Notes under the pieces: model-generated | Databases searched by the model: none | Told to the model about the DNA's origin: nothing | Seen by the model: the letters and a program-made list of their open reading frames with translations, nothing else | Translations under genes and position numbers: made by a program | Shown: positions 1 through 5,163 of the stretch, piece after piece | Position numbering within the stretch: the stretch's first letter is position 1 | How the letters are laid out: each line of letters begins with the position of its first letter | NCBI GenBank assembly: GCA_016206945.1 | Contig: JACQQP010000105.1 | Location: 1-5,200 of the forward strand | DNA: 5,200 bases | Direction: 5' to 3' | Origin: Candidatus Omnitrophota bacterium | GTDB taxonomy: Bacteria; Omnitrophota; Omnitrophia; Omnitrophales; Danuiimicrobiaceae

Positions 1-381
1 GTTACTTTGGAAGACAATGTCTTTTGTGGACCGAGTGTTGTATTTACGAACGTTATCAATCCCAGGGCGCACATCTCTCGGAAGAGTGAATTCAAGTTGA
101 CTCTCGTGAAAAAAGGTGCAACCCTCGGAGCGAATGCAACGATCCTATGCGGCCACGTGTTGGGTCAATTTTGTTTCATTGGTGCGGCGGCAGTGGTGAC
201 CAAAGACGTCTTGGACCATGCTGTGGTGGTGGGAAATCCAGCGAAACAAGTTGGTTGGGTTTGTACCTGTGGTGTTCGCTTAGGAGAAGGACTCGAATGT
301 TCTAGCTGCGCCCGGACTTATCGGCAGTTGCCGTCAGGGTTAAAACCGGAGAAAAACGTAACTTCGATAGTCCACGGTTGA
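1..381 (+). CDS. WbpD/WlbB-like UDP-amino-sugar N-acetyltransferase, 5' end cut off by window
   Basis: The frame is open from base 1 to a TGA at 379-381, so the true start lies upstream; about 126 residues are visible, roughly the last two thirds of a protein that is usually near 190 residues. The visible part reads as a left-handed beta-helix (hexapeptide repeat) acetyl-CoA transferase. The segments LEDNVFCGPSVVFTNVINPR and VKKGATLGANATILCG, then GAAAVVTKDV and VVGNPAKQVGW, are the hallmarks of the WbpD/WlbB group. That group acetylates the 3-amino group of UDP-2-acetamido-3-amino-2,3-dideoxy-glucuronate for O-antigen sugars. The C-terminus adds a CxC-x9-CxxC cluster (bases about 262-309), a probable zinc ribbon as seen in some environmental homologues. 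The family call is firm; the exact substrate is inferred. A cytoplasmic homotrimer is expected from the family. Confidence 0.88.
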   Translation, partial: VTLEDNVFCGPSVVFTNVINPRAHISRKSEFKLTLVKKGATLGANATILCGHVLGQFCFIGAAAVVTKDVLDHAVVVGNPAKQVGWVCTCGVRLGEGLECSSCARTYRQLPSGLKPEKNVTSIVHG

Positions 382-533
382 TGTGCATGGAAGCAAACAG
401 CCAGAGCTCACAAATAATTGAGGCATCGGGAACACCTTATAAAAACTCCCCGATGCCTCAAATAATTGCTGATGAGATTCGAGCGATTTGGTTTTCTCAA
501 TACGCACTATTTGGGCGTGATCAAGGAGCATAA
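381..533 (+). CDS. possible small coupled ORF, 50 codons, unknown function
   Basis: An ATG at 381-383 shares its A with the stop of the acetyltransferase (TGATG). The frame runs open to TAA at 531-533, four bases before the aminotransferase ATG. A second in-frame ATG lies at 387. The peptide would begin MCMEANSQSS and end FSQYALFGRDQGA, and I recognise no family. Stop-start overlap upstream and close spacing downstream are what a translationally coupled operon gene would show. No clear Shine-Dalgarno precedes it. The AAGGAG serving the next gene lies inside its last codons. The middle of the ORF is occupied by the imperfect palindrome at 411-468, whose two CAAATAATTG copies fall in the same frame and both encode Gln-Ile-Ile. 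The ORF may be real, a decayed gene end, or chance open frame. Confidence 0.3.
   Translation: MCMEANSQSSQIIEASGTPYKNSPMPQIIADEIRAIWFSQYALFGRDQGA
411..468. repeat. 20-bp imperfect inverted repeat with 18-nt loop; arms also share a direct repeat
   Basis: Arms 411-430 and 449-468 pair over 20 positions with only two A-A mismatches (414/465 and 417/462). The inner 13 bp around GAGGCATCGGG are perfect. The loop is 431-448. The outer decamer CAAATAATTG also occurs as a direct copy at 411-420 and 459-468, because that decamer is nearly self-complementary. No T-tract follows, so it is not a standard intrinsic terminator. It could be an mRNA processing or stabilising hairpin between two operon genes, or one copy of a dispersed palindromic repeat. 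One window cannot tell these apart. Confidence 0.7.
523..528 (+). promoter_or_regulatory. ribosome binding site of the aminotransferase gene
   Basis: AAGGAG lies nine bases before the ATG at 538. It is the clearest Shine-Dalgarno in the window and fixes that start. It overlaps the last codons of the small ORF 381-533, as expected for coupled translation if that ORF is used. Confidence 0.75.
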
Positions 534-537
534 GTAG

Positions 538-1770
538 ATGGTTCTAAATCGCAAATACAATATTCCGTTCCATAAACCCTCCTTTAGCGACGAAGAAATT
601 CGTGAAGTGACAGATTCAATTAAAACGGGCTGGTTGAGTACAGGTCCTAAAACCGCCCAATTTGAGGCGGAGTTCGCTGAGTTCCTGGGCGTGCCGTTTG
701 CAGTTGCAGTCAATAGTGGCAGTGCTGCACTTCACTTAGCGTTAAAGGGGGTCGGAATCAAAGAAGGCGATGAGGTGATTACCACGCCCTTTACGTTTGT
801 AGCCACTGCCGAAGCGATTTTGCAGTGTGGTGCAAAGCCGGTCTTTGTGGATTGCGACCCGAGCACATTTAATATTCAGGCGGACCAAATTGAAAGGAAA
901 ATGACACGGAAAACCAAGGCGATTTTACCGGTCCACTTCGGAGGGCAATCTTGCAATATGGATCAAATCATGAAACTTGCCGCTGTACATCACCTTAAGG
1001 TAATTGAAGATGCTGCCCATGCCTTTCAGACGCGATATCATGGTCGAGCGATTGGCACGATTGGCGATATTACCTGTTTCAGTTTTTACGCAACCAAGAC
1101 ACTTGCGGTAGGCGAAGGGGGTATGTTGGTGACGAATTCTTCTGACTATGCGCAAAAGGCCCGGCTTTTGTCTCTTCATGGTATGACCAAGAACGCTTGG
1201 CGGCGTGAAGTAGAAGACGGCAATTTGAGTTACGACATCGTGATGCTGGGTCATAAATACAATTTGGGCGACCTTCACGCCGCCCTTGGGATCCATCAGC
1301 TGAGAAAGGCCAACGGGTTCTTGAATGCAAGGCGGAATATCGCACGGGCTTATTTTGATGGATTTAAATGTTGTGAGCTTCTTGAGCTTATGCCGGTGGA
1401 TAGCTTTGACGATCATTCCTGGCATCTCTTCGTGATCAAGTTGAAACTTGAGGAACTTGCGATTCCCCGCGATGCCTTTAGAAAAAAAATGGAGGAGCGG
1501 GGAATCCGTACAAGTATTCATTTTATGCCCTTACATTTGTTTTCTTTTTTTAAGGAACAGTTCGAGTTCAAGGCGAATGATTTTCCAAACGCACTGTCCT
1601 GTTATGAACGAATTGTTTCTCTTCCCATTTACCCTGATATGACTGAAGAAGAATTAGCCTGGGTGATTGAATCGACCCTTGCAATTCTTGAAGAAAATAG
1701 GAAGCCTATGACGAAAAGCGTAAATGTAGTTTCGGCTCAGGCACAGAGCGTGCCAGTTAGGGGGGAATGA
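538..1770 (+). CDS. DegT/DnrJ/EryC1/StrS-family PLP-dependent nucleotide-sugar aminotransferase
   Basis: The product has 410 residues; the catalytic core of this family is typically 370-390. It is a fold-type I PLP enzyme that transfers an amino group, normally from glutamate, to a keto-sugar nucleotide in the cytoplasm. Visible landmarks are the phosphate-binding NSGSAAL (59-65), the cofactor-ring motif EDAAHAF (157-163), the Schiff-base lysine K187 in FSFYATKTLAVGEGG, and YNLGDLHAALG (241-251), followed by the C-terminal RGIRTSIHFMPLH segment. The FYATK...GEGG lysine region resembles ArnB-like, C4-directed enzymes more than the FxPxKNLG form of C3-directed WbpE/WlbC. A 4-amino product made from the neighbouring dehydratase's 4-keto sugar is therefore likely, but this is inference. 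About 20 residues after 388, rich in Val, Ser and Gln, look like an unstructured tail. The start is supported by AAGGAG. Confidence 0.93.
   Translation: MVLNRKYNIPFHKPSFSDEEIREVTDSIKTGWLSTGPKTAQFEAEFAEFLGVPFAVAVNSGSAALHLALKGVGIKEGDEVITTPFTFVATAEAILQCGAKPVFVDCDPSTFNIQADQIERKMTRKTKAILPVHFGGQSCNMDQIMKLAAVHHLKVIEDAAHAFQTRYHGRAIGTIGDITCFSFYATKTLAVGEGGMLVTNSSDYAQKARLLSLHGMTKNAWRREVEDGNLSYDIVMLGHKYNLGDLHAALGIHQLRKANGFLNARRNIARAYFDGFKCCELLELMPVDSFDDHSWHLFVIKLKLEELAIPRDAFRKKMEERGIRTSIHFMPLHLFSFFKEQFEFKANDFPNALSCYERIVSLPIYPDMTEEELAWVIESTLAILEENRKPMTKSVNVVSAQAQSVPVRGE
1759..1766 (+). promoter_or_regulatory. G-rich ribosome binding site of the dehydratase gene
   Basis: AGGGGGGA lies just before the stop of the aminotransferase gene and five bases before the GTG at 1771; a TTG at 1774 would be eight bases away. 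It supports starting the dehydratase directly after the upstream TGA by coupled translation. GTG and TTG cannot be separated by sequence alone, and the choice changes the protein by one residue. Confidence 0.55.
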
Positions 1771-3675
1771 GTGTTGCGGAAACGTTATTTTATTCGGAGT
1801 AAAAGGCAGTTCTTTTTTCTCGTCATCGATATCGCTTTGGCACTCTTCTCATATTGGGTGGCGTATCTGCTCCGCTTTGATGGGTTTGTTCCACGGAAAG
1901 ACTTTGAACTTTTTACGAGAATGCTTCCTTTTATTGTCGTTTTGAGGGTGCCGTGTTTCATTTATTTTGGACTTTATCGAACGTTGTGGCAGTACCTTGG
2001 AATCCAGGAGCTTTTTTCGATTATCAAGGCAACGACGGCGAGCTCAGTATTACTTGCTTTTAGCTGCTTTGCTTTTGGTTTTCGTTCCCATCCGCGCTCC
2101 GTTTTTATCATTGATTGGTTGATTTTGACGGTGAGTTTGAGCAGTCTGCGCGTCCTTTTTCGGATCCTCATTGGATGGATTAGAAATCGAACAGCGGTTT
2201 CCGCTAAAAGGGTTTTGATTGTTGGGGCGGAGGATACTGGAGAGCTTTTGGTCAGGGAGTTTTTAAAGCGTCCCGAGTTGGGATATAAACCTATTGGTTT
2301 TCTCGATGACGATTCGAGAAAACTAGGAGGGCATATTCATGGGATCCGAATCGCCGGCGGTATTTCGCAACTCGCCCACGTCATTCGGGCCAAGCGAGCA
2401 GAGGAAGTGATTCTCGCACTCGCTAAAGTTTCTGGCGCTGAAATTAAGGAAGTGCTCAAGCGCTGTCGTGAATTACGTGTTGCCTGCAGGATTATCCCTC
2501 AGGCTTTTTTCCTTCATCCGCCTCATCTCCTTCCTTTGAAATTACGCCCCGTCAATGTCTCTGATCTTTTGGGTAGGGAACTCGTGGAAGCGGATCTTTC
2601 CGGAGTAGAGGATTTCTTCTCAGGCAAGAGCGTTTTAATAACGGGCGCGGGAGGTTCTATTGGTTCAGAACTTACCAGGATGGTCGTGAAGAATCATCCT
2701 CGCGAGGTGATACTCGTAGACCATTCGGAGAACAACCTTTATGAGATTTCCAGTGATCTCTCAAAGAATCCATCCGAGACCGAAGTCAGCCAATACCTTT
2801 GTGATGTGACGAATGAGAAGGAAATAGAAAAGATTTTTGTTCGACACGAGCCTGAGGTTGTTTACCATGCGGCTGCTTTTAAGCATGTTCCCCTGATGGA
2901 GGTCCATTTTCGCGAGGGAATCATCAACAATGTGTTTGGGACAAAGATCGTTGCTGATTTTGCGCTCAAATATAATGCCGAGCGGTTTGTCCTTATTTCA
3001 ACAGACAAAGCCATTCATCCGCAGAGCGTTATGGGTGCAACGAAGCGGATCGCCGAACTTTATACACAAGTTTTGAGCAACGGGAAAACTCATTTTCTAA
3101 CGGTGCGGTTTGGGAATGTATTTAACAGTCGGGGAAGCGTCGTATCTGTTTTCCAAAAGCAGATTGAGGAAGGGGAACCTTTGACCATCACTCATCCGGA
3201 GGCGAAGCGTTATTTTATGGATGTTTCTGAAGCAGTTTTTTTAATCTTGAAGGCGACGATCATAGGCTCGAATTCTGAGATTTTCATCTTGGATATGGGC
3301 AAGTCTGTTAGAATTTTAGATTTGGCCTACGACCTTGCTCAGTTTATGGGCGTACCGTTCGAAGGCGTACAGATTAAATATATTGGTTTGAGAGCGGGTG
3401 AAAAACTTGAGGAAAACCTGGAGGTTATTGCCGAGCAAGCCCTTAACACGATTCACCAAAAAATTAGGGTTTGGAAGTCCAAGGACAATTCTTCGGTAGA
3501 TATCCGCGAACACGTTGATGAATTGATTCATTTGGCTCAAACGGGTGGTCCTCGAGACGCTATTCTTCAGAAACTCATTCAAGTGGTACCTGAATATACG
3601 CCATGGGATTCGGCCAGCGGATCCTTAGGCGAACGGTCTACGACGTTAGTTTCAAATCCCATGTTTGAAACTTAA
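1771..3675 (+). CDS. membrane-anchored UDP-sugar 4,6-dehydratase (CapD/WbpM/PglF type)
   Basis: The product has 634 residues, the usual size of the large CapD/WbpM/PglF group. Four hydrophobic segments (about 14-35, 51-68, 83-103, 111-135) anchor it in the inner membrane. A first Rossmann domain follows, with VLIVGAEDTGE (148-158). The catalytic SDR domain starts at VLITGAGGSIGSE (288-300), with D317 after the second strand, HAAAFKHVPLME (366-377), STDKAIHPQSVMGATK (410-425) and RFGNVFNSRGSV (446-457). The catalytic position that is Tyr in classical SDRs is Met421 with Lys425, the S-M-K arrangement known for WbpM-type enzymes, so this is normal rather than a defect. Family members convert UDP-GlcNAc to the 4-keto-6-deoxy sugar, the first step to QuiNAc, FucNAc or bacillosamine. 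The gene uses a GTG start abutting the upstream stop. The last 25 residues look disordered. Confidence 0.93.
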   Translation: MLRKRYFIRSKRQFFFLVIDIALALFSYWVAYLLRFDGFVPRKDFELFTRMLPFIVVLRVPCFIYFGLYRTLWQYLGIQELFSIIKATTASSVLLAFSCFAFGFRSHPRSVFIIDWLILTVSLSSLRVLFRILIGWIRNRTAVSAKRVLIVGAEDTGELLVREFLKRPELGYKPIGFLDDDSRKLGGHIHGIRIAGGISQLAHVIRAKRAEEVILALAKVSGAEIKEVLKRCRELRVACRIIPQAFFLHPPHLLPLKLRPVNVSDLLGRELVEADLSGVEDFFSGKSVLITGAGGSIGSELTRMVVKNHPREVILVDHSENNLYEISSDLSKNPSETEVSQYLCDVTNEKEIEKIFVRHEPEVVYHAAAFKHVPLMEVHFREGIINNVFGTKIVADFALKYNAERFVLISTDKAIHPQSVMGATKRIAELYTQVLSNGKTHFLTVRFGNVFNSRGSVVSVFQKQIEEGEPLTITHPEAKRYFMDVSEAVFLILKATIIGSNSEIFILDMGKSVRILDLAYDLAQFMGVPFEGVQIKYIGLRAGEKLEENLEVIAEQALNTIHQKIRVWKSKDNSSVDIREHVDELIHLAQTGGPRDAILQKLIQVVPEYTPWDSASGSLGERSTTLVSNPMFET

Positions 3676-3709
3676 GGTTAAGAGGTTCTCCTTCCTTAGT
3701 TTTCTCTCC

Positions 3710-4705
3710 ATGACAAGTGCAATCAATCGCCCTCCTCAACTCGAATCTGTGATCAGCCAGGATTATGTTGCTGTTTCGGATCGGGGAACCGTCGGAACGA
3801 CGATACAGGTTTTGCGCGAGCGGAAGAAAGATTTTCAAAATCGGTTTGCCTATGTTTACGTAACGGATCAGGAACGAAAGCTCGTGGGCGTTCTTCGTAT
3901 TCGGGATCTTTTGATTGAGGATCGGGCGACGCCAATTGAACGGCTCATGACGCGTTCTGTAGTTCGTCTGGTCGAGACCATGTCCTTAGAAGATGCAATC
4001 CGAATGTTCCGCAACTATTTGTTCCGTGCCATTCCCGTAACGGATGGTCAAGACCGATTGGTGGGCGTTGTTCCGTTAAAAACTGTAGAACGATATTTAG
4101 GACTATTGCCGAGAAGCATTTTTCCTCAATTCGCTGGTTTTGGGTTGGAGGAAATAGAGGGAAAGGGAATTCGTGATATTGTATTGAAACGTCTGCCTTG
4201 GTTTCTTATTAGTGTCGCAAGCAGCCTTGTATGCGCTTATGTCCTTGGACTTTTTATTGGTGAAATTGAATCCATCATCGCACTTGTTTTATTTGTCCCC
4301 ATCATTTTGGGATTTGCTGGGAGTGTTGGAACGCAATCTGCGGCGGTCACGGTTCGGGGACTTAAAGAAGGGCGGATCGAAATCACAAGGCTCTTTAAGA
4401 TTTTGTTGAAAGAAGCTGCCGTCGGCATTTCAATCGCGGGGATCGCTTTCATTCTGGCCTCCTTGATTGCGCTCTTATGGCGCAAAAGTCCTGTGGAGGG
4501 TATTGCGTTGAGTCTTTCGATTGTTTCCGTCGTGATCGTGTCGGGGTTGTTGGGTTTTGTTTTGCCGATTGTGTTTCGCACGCTAAGGATTAATTCGAAT
4601 TTTGTTTCAAGATTGTTTGTACTATTAATTTGTGATATCGTTGCGTTGATCTTGTACTTTATCGTCTCGTTTTCTTTCGTCACTCCTATGTTGGAACTGA
4701 GATAG
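3710..4705 (+). CDS. short MgtE-family divalent-cation transporter: CBS pair plus membrane domain, N domain absent
   Basis: Starting at ATG 3710 the product has 331 residues; full MgtE is near 450. Two CBS domains (about 10-68 and 79-130) are followed by a connecting helix ending in KRLPW, then five membrane segments (about 163-183, 189-207, 236-257, 264-289, 300-323), as in the MgtE pore. Conserved pore features are VPIILGFAGSVGTQ (196-209) and the acidic residue D309 in CDIVALILYF, which matches the ion-binding Asp of the last MgtE helix. The usual GNxGTQ reads GSVGTQ here. The MgtE N domain, which gates by intracellular Mg2+, is missing. A TTG at 3665 would add 15 residues and overlap the dehydratase gene, but neither start has a good Shine-Dalgarno; I prefer ATG because the CBS fold begins soon after it. 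It is probably an inner-membrane Mg2+ or related cation transporter; substrate and regulation are inferred. Confidence 0.85.
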   Translation: MTSAINRPPQLESVISQDYVAVSDRGTVGTTIQVLRERKKDFQNRFAYVYVTDQERKLVGVLRIRDLLIEDRATPIERLMTRSVVRLVETMSLEDAIRMFRNYLFRAIPVTDGQDRLVGVVPLKTVERYLGLLPRSIFPQFAGFGLEEIEGKGIRDIVLKRLPWFLISVASSLVCAYVLGLFIGEIESIIALVLFVPIILGFAGSVGTQSAAVTVRGLKEGRIEITRLFKILLKEAAVGISIAGIAFILASLIALLWRKSPVEGIALSLSIVSVVIVSGLLGFVLPIVFRTLRINSNFVSRLFVLLICDIVALILYFIVSFSFVTPMLELR

Positions 4706-4730
4706 GATCGCGAAACCGCATCCATTCACC

Positions 4731-4755
4731 TAAGTTACTTCAGGTAAATAACTTA
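4731..4755. repeat. small AT-rich inverted repeat just upstream of tRNA-Gly
   Basis: TAAGTTACTT (4731-4740) and AAATAACTTA (4746-4755) pair over ten positions with one C-A mismatch around a five-base loop. It ends one base before the mature tRNA 5' end. There is no T-tract, so it is not a standard terminator for the transporter gene. It may be a tRNA 5' leader hairpin. No convincing promoter is visible between 4706 and 4756. Confidence 0.4.
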
Positions 4756-4756
4756 C

Positions 4757-4827
4757 GCGGGTGTAGCTTAATGGTAAAGCCCTAGCCTTCCAAGCTAGAT
4801 ACGCGGGTTCGATCCCCGCCACCCGCT
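4757..4827 (+). tRNA. tRNA-Gly, anticodon TCC
   Basis: The full cloverleaf can be read. The acceptor stem is GCGGGTG (4757-4763) with CACCCGC (4820-4826), and T4827 is the discriminator. The D arm GCTTAATGGTAAAGC follows TA. The anticodon stem is CTAGC (4782-4786) with GCTAG (4794-4798) around the loop CTTCCAA, giving anticodon TCC at 4789-4791, which reads GGA and GGG. The T arm is GCGGG-TTCGATC-CCCGC. CCA is not encoded, so the end must be added by nucleotidyltransferase. All stems are fully paired, so the gene looks functional. Confidence 0.97.
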
Positions 4828-4940
4828 TGTATGGAGTTTCCCACGAAAACATTAGCGAGGCTTGCCCCAAGGGGTCCCGCTCCATCCAACTTCAGACCTA
4901 GGCCTACCTGCCGATACTATTAATTGTCCTATCAAAGTAC

Positions 4941-4968
4941 TTGACATAACGTTTTTGTGCACTATAAT
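4941..4968 (+). promoter_or_regulatory. consensus sigma-70 promoter
   Basis: TTGACA (4941-4946) and TATAAT (4963-4968) match the consensus exactly, with a 16-base spacer. An A/T-rich stretch lies upstream (4917-4928). Transcription would start near 4974-4976. The next element downstream on the same strand is the terminator hairpin beginning at 4981; tRNA-Thr is about 190 bases further on. A perfect match to both boxes is rare and is expected for a strong stable-RNA promoter. Confidence 0.85.
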
Positions 4969-4980
4969 TTACGCCTCGTT

Positions 4981-5008
4981 TAGACAGGGGCGGTCTGTCT
5001 ATTTTTTT
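4981..5008 (+). terminator. intrinsic terminator immediately downstream of the promoter
   Basis: TAGACAG (4981-4987) and CTGTCTA (4995-5001) form a perfect 7-bp stem around the loop GGGCGGT, followed directly by seven Ts (5002-5008). It could end transcripts coming from tRNA-Gly. Because the promoter lies only about 12 bases upstream, it would also release an RNA of about 34 nt from that promoter, or act as an attenuator for tRNA-Thr. Confidence 0.8.
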
Positions 5009-5031
5009 GCCTTAAGCGGTTCAATTTAACG

Positions 5032-5163
5032 GCTTAGTTTGAGCTGAGCTAAGCGTGTTGCTGCCATCACATACCTTGAAAAAGGTCGACGGGCTATTTA
5101 ATCGGAAGTGATGACTGCACTGATGACCGATGAATAGTCGTGAGTCTAATAATGAAAATCAGT
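5032..5163 (+). ncRNA. candidate structured leader or small RNA upstream of tRNA-Thr
   Basis: Several pairings can be read directly. GCTTAG (5032-5037) pairs with CTAAGC (5049-5054). ACCTT-GAAA-AAGGT (5073-5086) is a hairpin closed by a GNRA tetraloop. GGCTATT (5092-5098) pairs with AATAGTC (5133-5139), and ATCGG (5101-5105) with CCGAT (5127-5131), giving a 12-bp two-part stem with one G-T pair. The loop of that stem can pair upstream (5108-5113 with CATCAC at 5065-5070) and downstream (5117-5124 with ATCAGTGC at 5158-5165, reaching two bases into tRNA-Thr). I recognise no known RNA family. Structure is inferred from one sequence without covariation. Confidence 0.35.
5123..5150 (+). promoter_or_regulatory. 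weak candidate promoter next to tRNA-Thr
   Basis: TCTAAT (5145-5150) matches the -10 consensus at five of six bases. ATGACC (5123-5128), 16 bases upstream, matches the -35 at four of six. A start near 5157 would leave a short 5' leader before the mature tRNA, which is a common arrangement. The match could be chance, and it competes with the idea that tRNA-Thr is read from the promoter at 4941. Confidence 0.25.

Larger units (their letters stand above)
4828..5163. other. 336-base inter-tRNA region with promoter, terminator and RNA-like structure but no convincing protein gene
   Basis: No ORF longer than about 30 codons with a ribosome site is visible on the + strand. From left to right it holds: a folded segment (4831-4885) in which ATGGA pairs with TCCAT, GCG with CGC and CCCC with GGGG; the palindrome TAGGCCTA (4899-4906); a consensus promoter (4941-4968); an intrinsic terminator (4981-5008); and a segment dense in complementary stretches (5032-5163) leading into tRNA-Thr. 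The minus strand of 4833-4889 can be read as a peptide resembling a reverse-transcriptase motif, treated separately as a weak observation. Confidence 0.6.

Noticed and set aside
411..468. Two CAAATAATTG copies as the start of a CRISPR or tandem array
   Set aside because: Only two copies exist and they are explained as the outer parts of one palindrome.
925..1521. 198-codon open frame on the minus strand
   Set aside because: It lies wholly inside the aminotransferase gene, whose motifs are unambiguous; the peptide shows no recognisable domain.
3665..3709. TTG start for the MgtE-like gene overlapping the dehydratase gene
   Set aside because: No Shine-Dalgarno; the added residues (KLKVKRFSFLSFLS) are not part of the CBS fold. 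It is kept as an alternative only.
4237..4725. 162-codon open frame on the minus strand over the transporter gene
   Set aside because: It is antisense to the MgtE-like membrane domain; its Thr/Ile/Pro-rich product looks like a shadow of hydrophobic codons.
4706..4756. Promoter for tRNA-Gly
   Set aside because: TAAATA at 4745-4750 has no acceptable -35 box at 16-18 bases; the tRNA may be read from upstream.
4828..4885. Possible integration site or mobile element at the 3' end of tRNA-Gly
   Set aside because: No integrase gene and no direct repeat of the tRNA 3' end is present in the window.
4831..4923. 30-codon + strand ORF starting at ATG 4831
   Set aside because: It is short, Pro/Arg-rich and has no ribosome binding site; it overlaps a segment better explained by RNA folding.
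5108..5126. GTGATGA and CTGATGA resemble a C box or a hammerhead ribozyme core
   Set aside because: No matching second box at a proper distance, no hammerhead stem II followed by GAAA and a cleavage site; C/D RNAs are not expected in bacteria.
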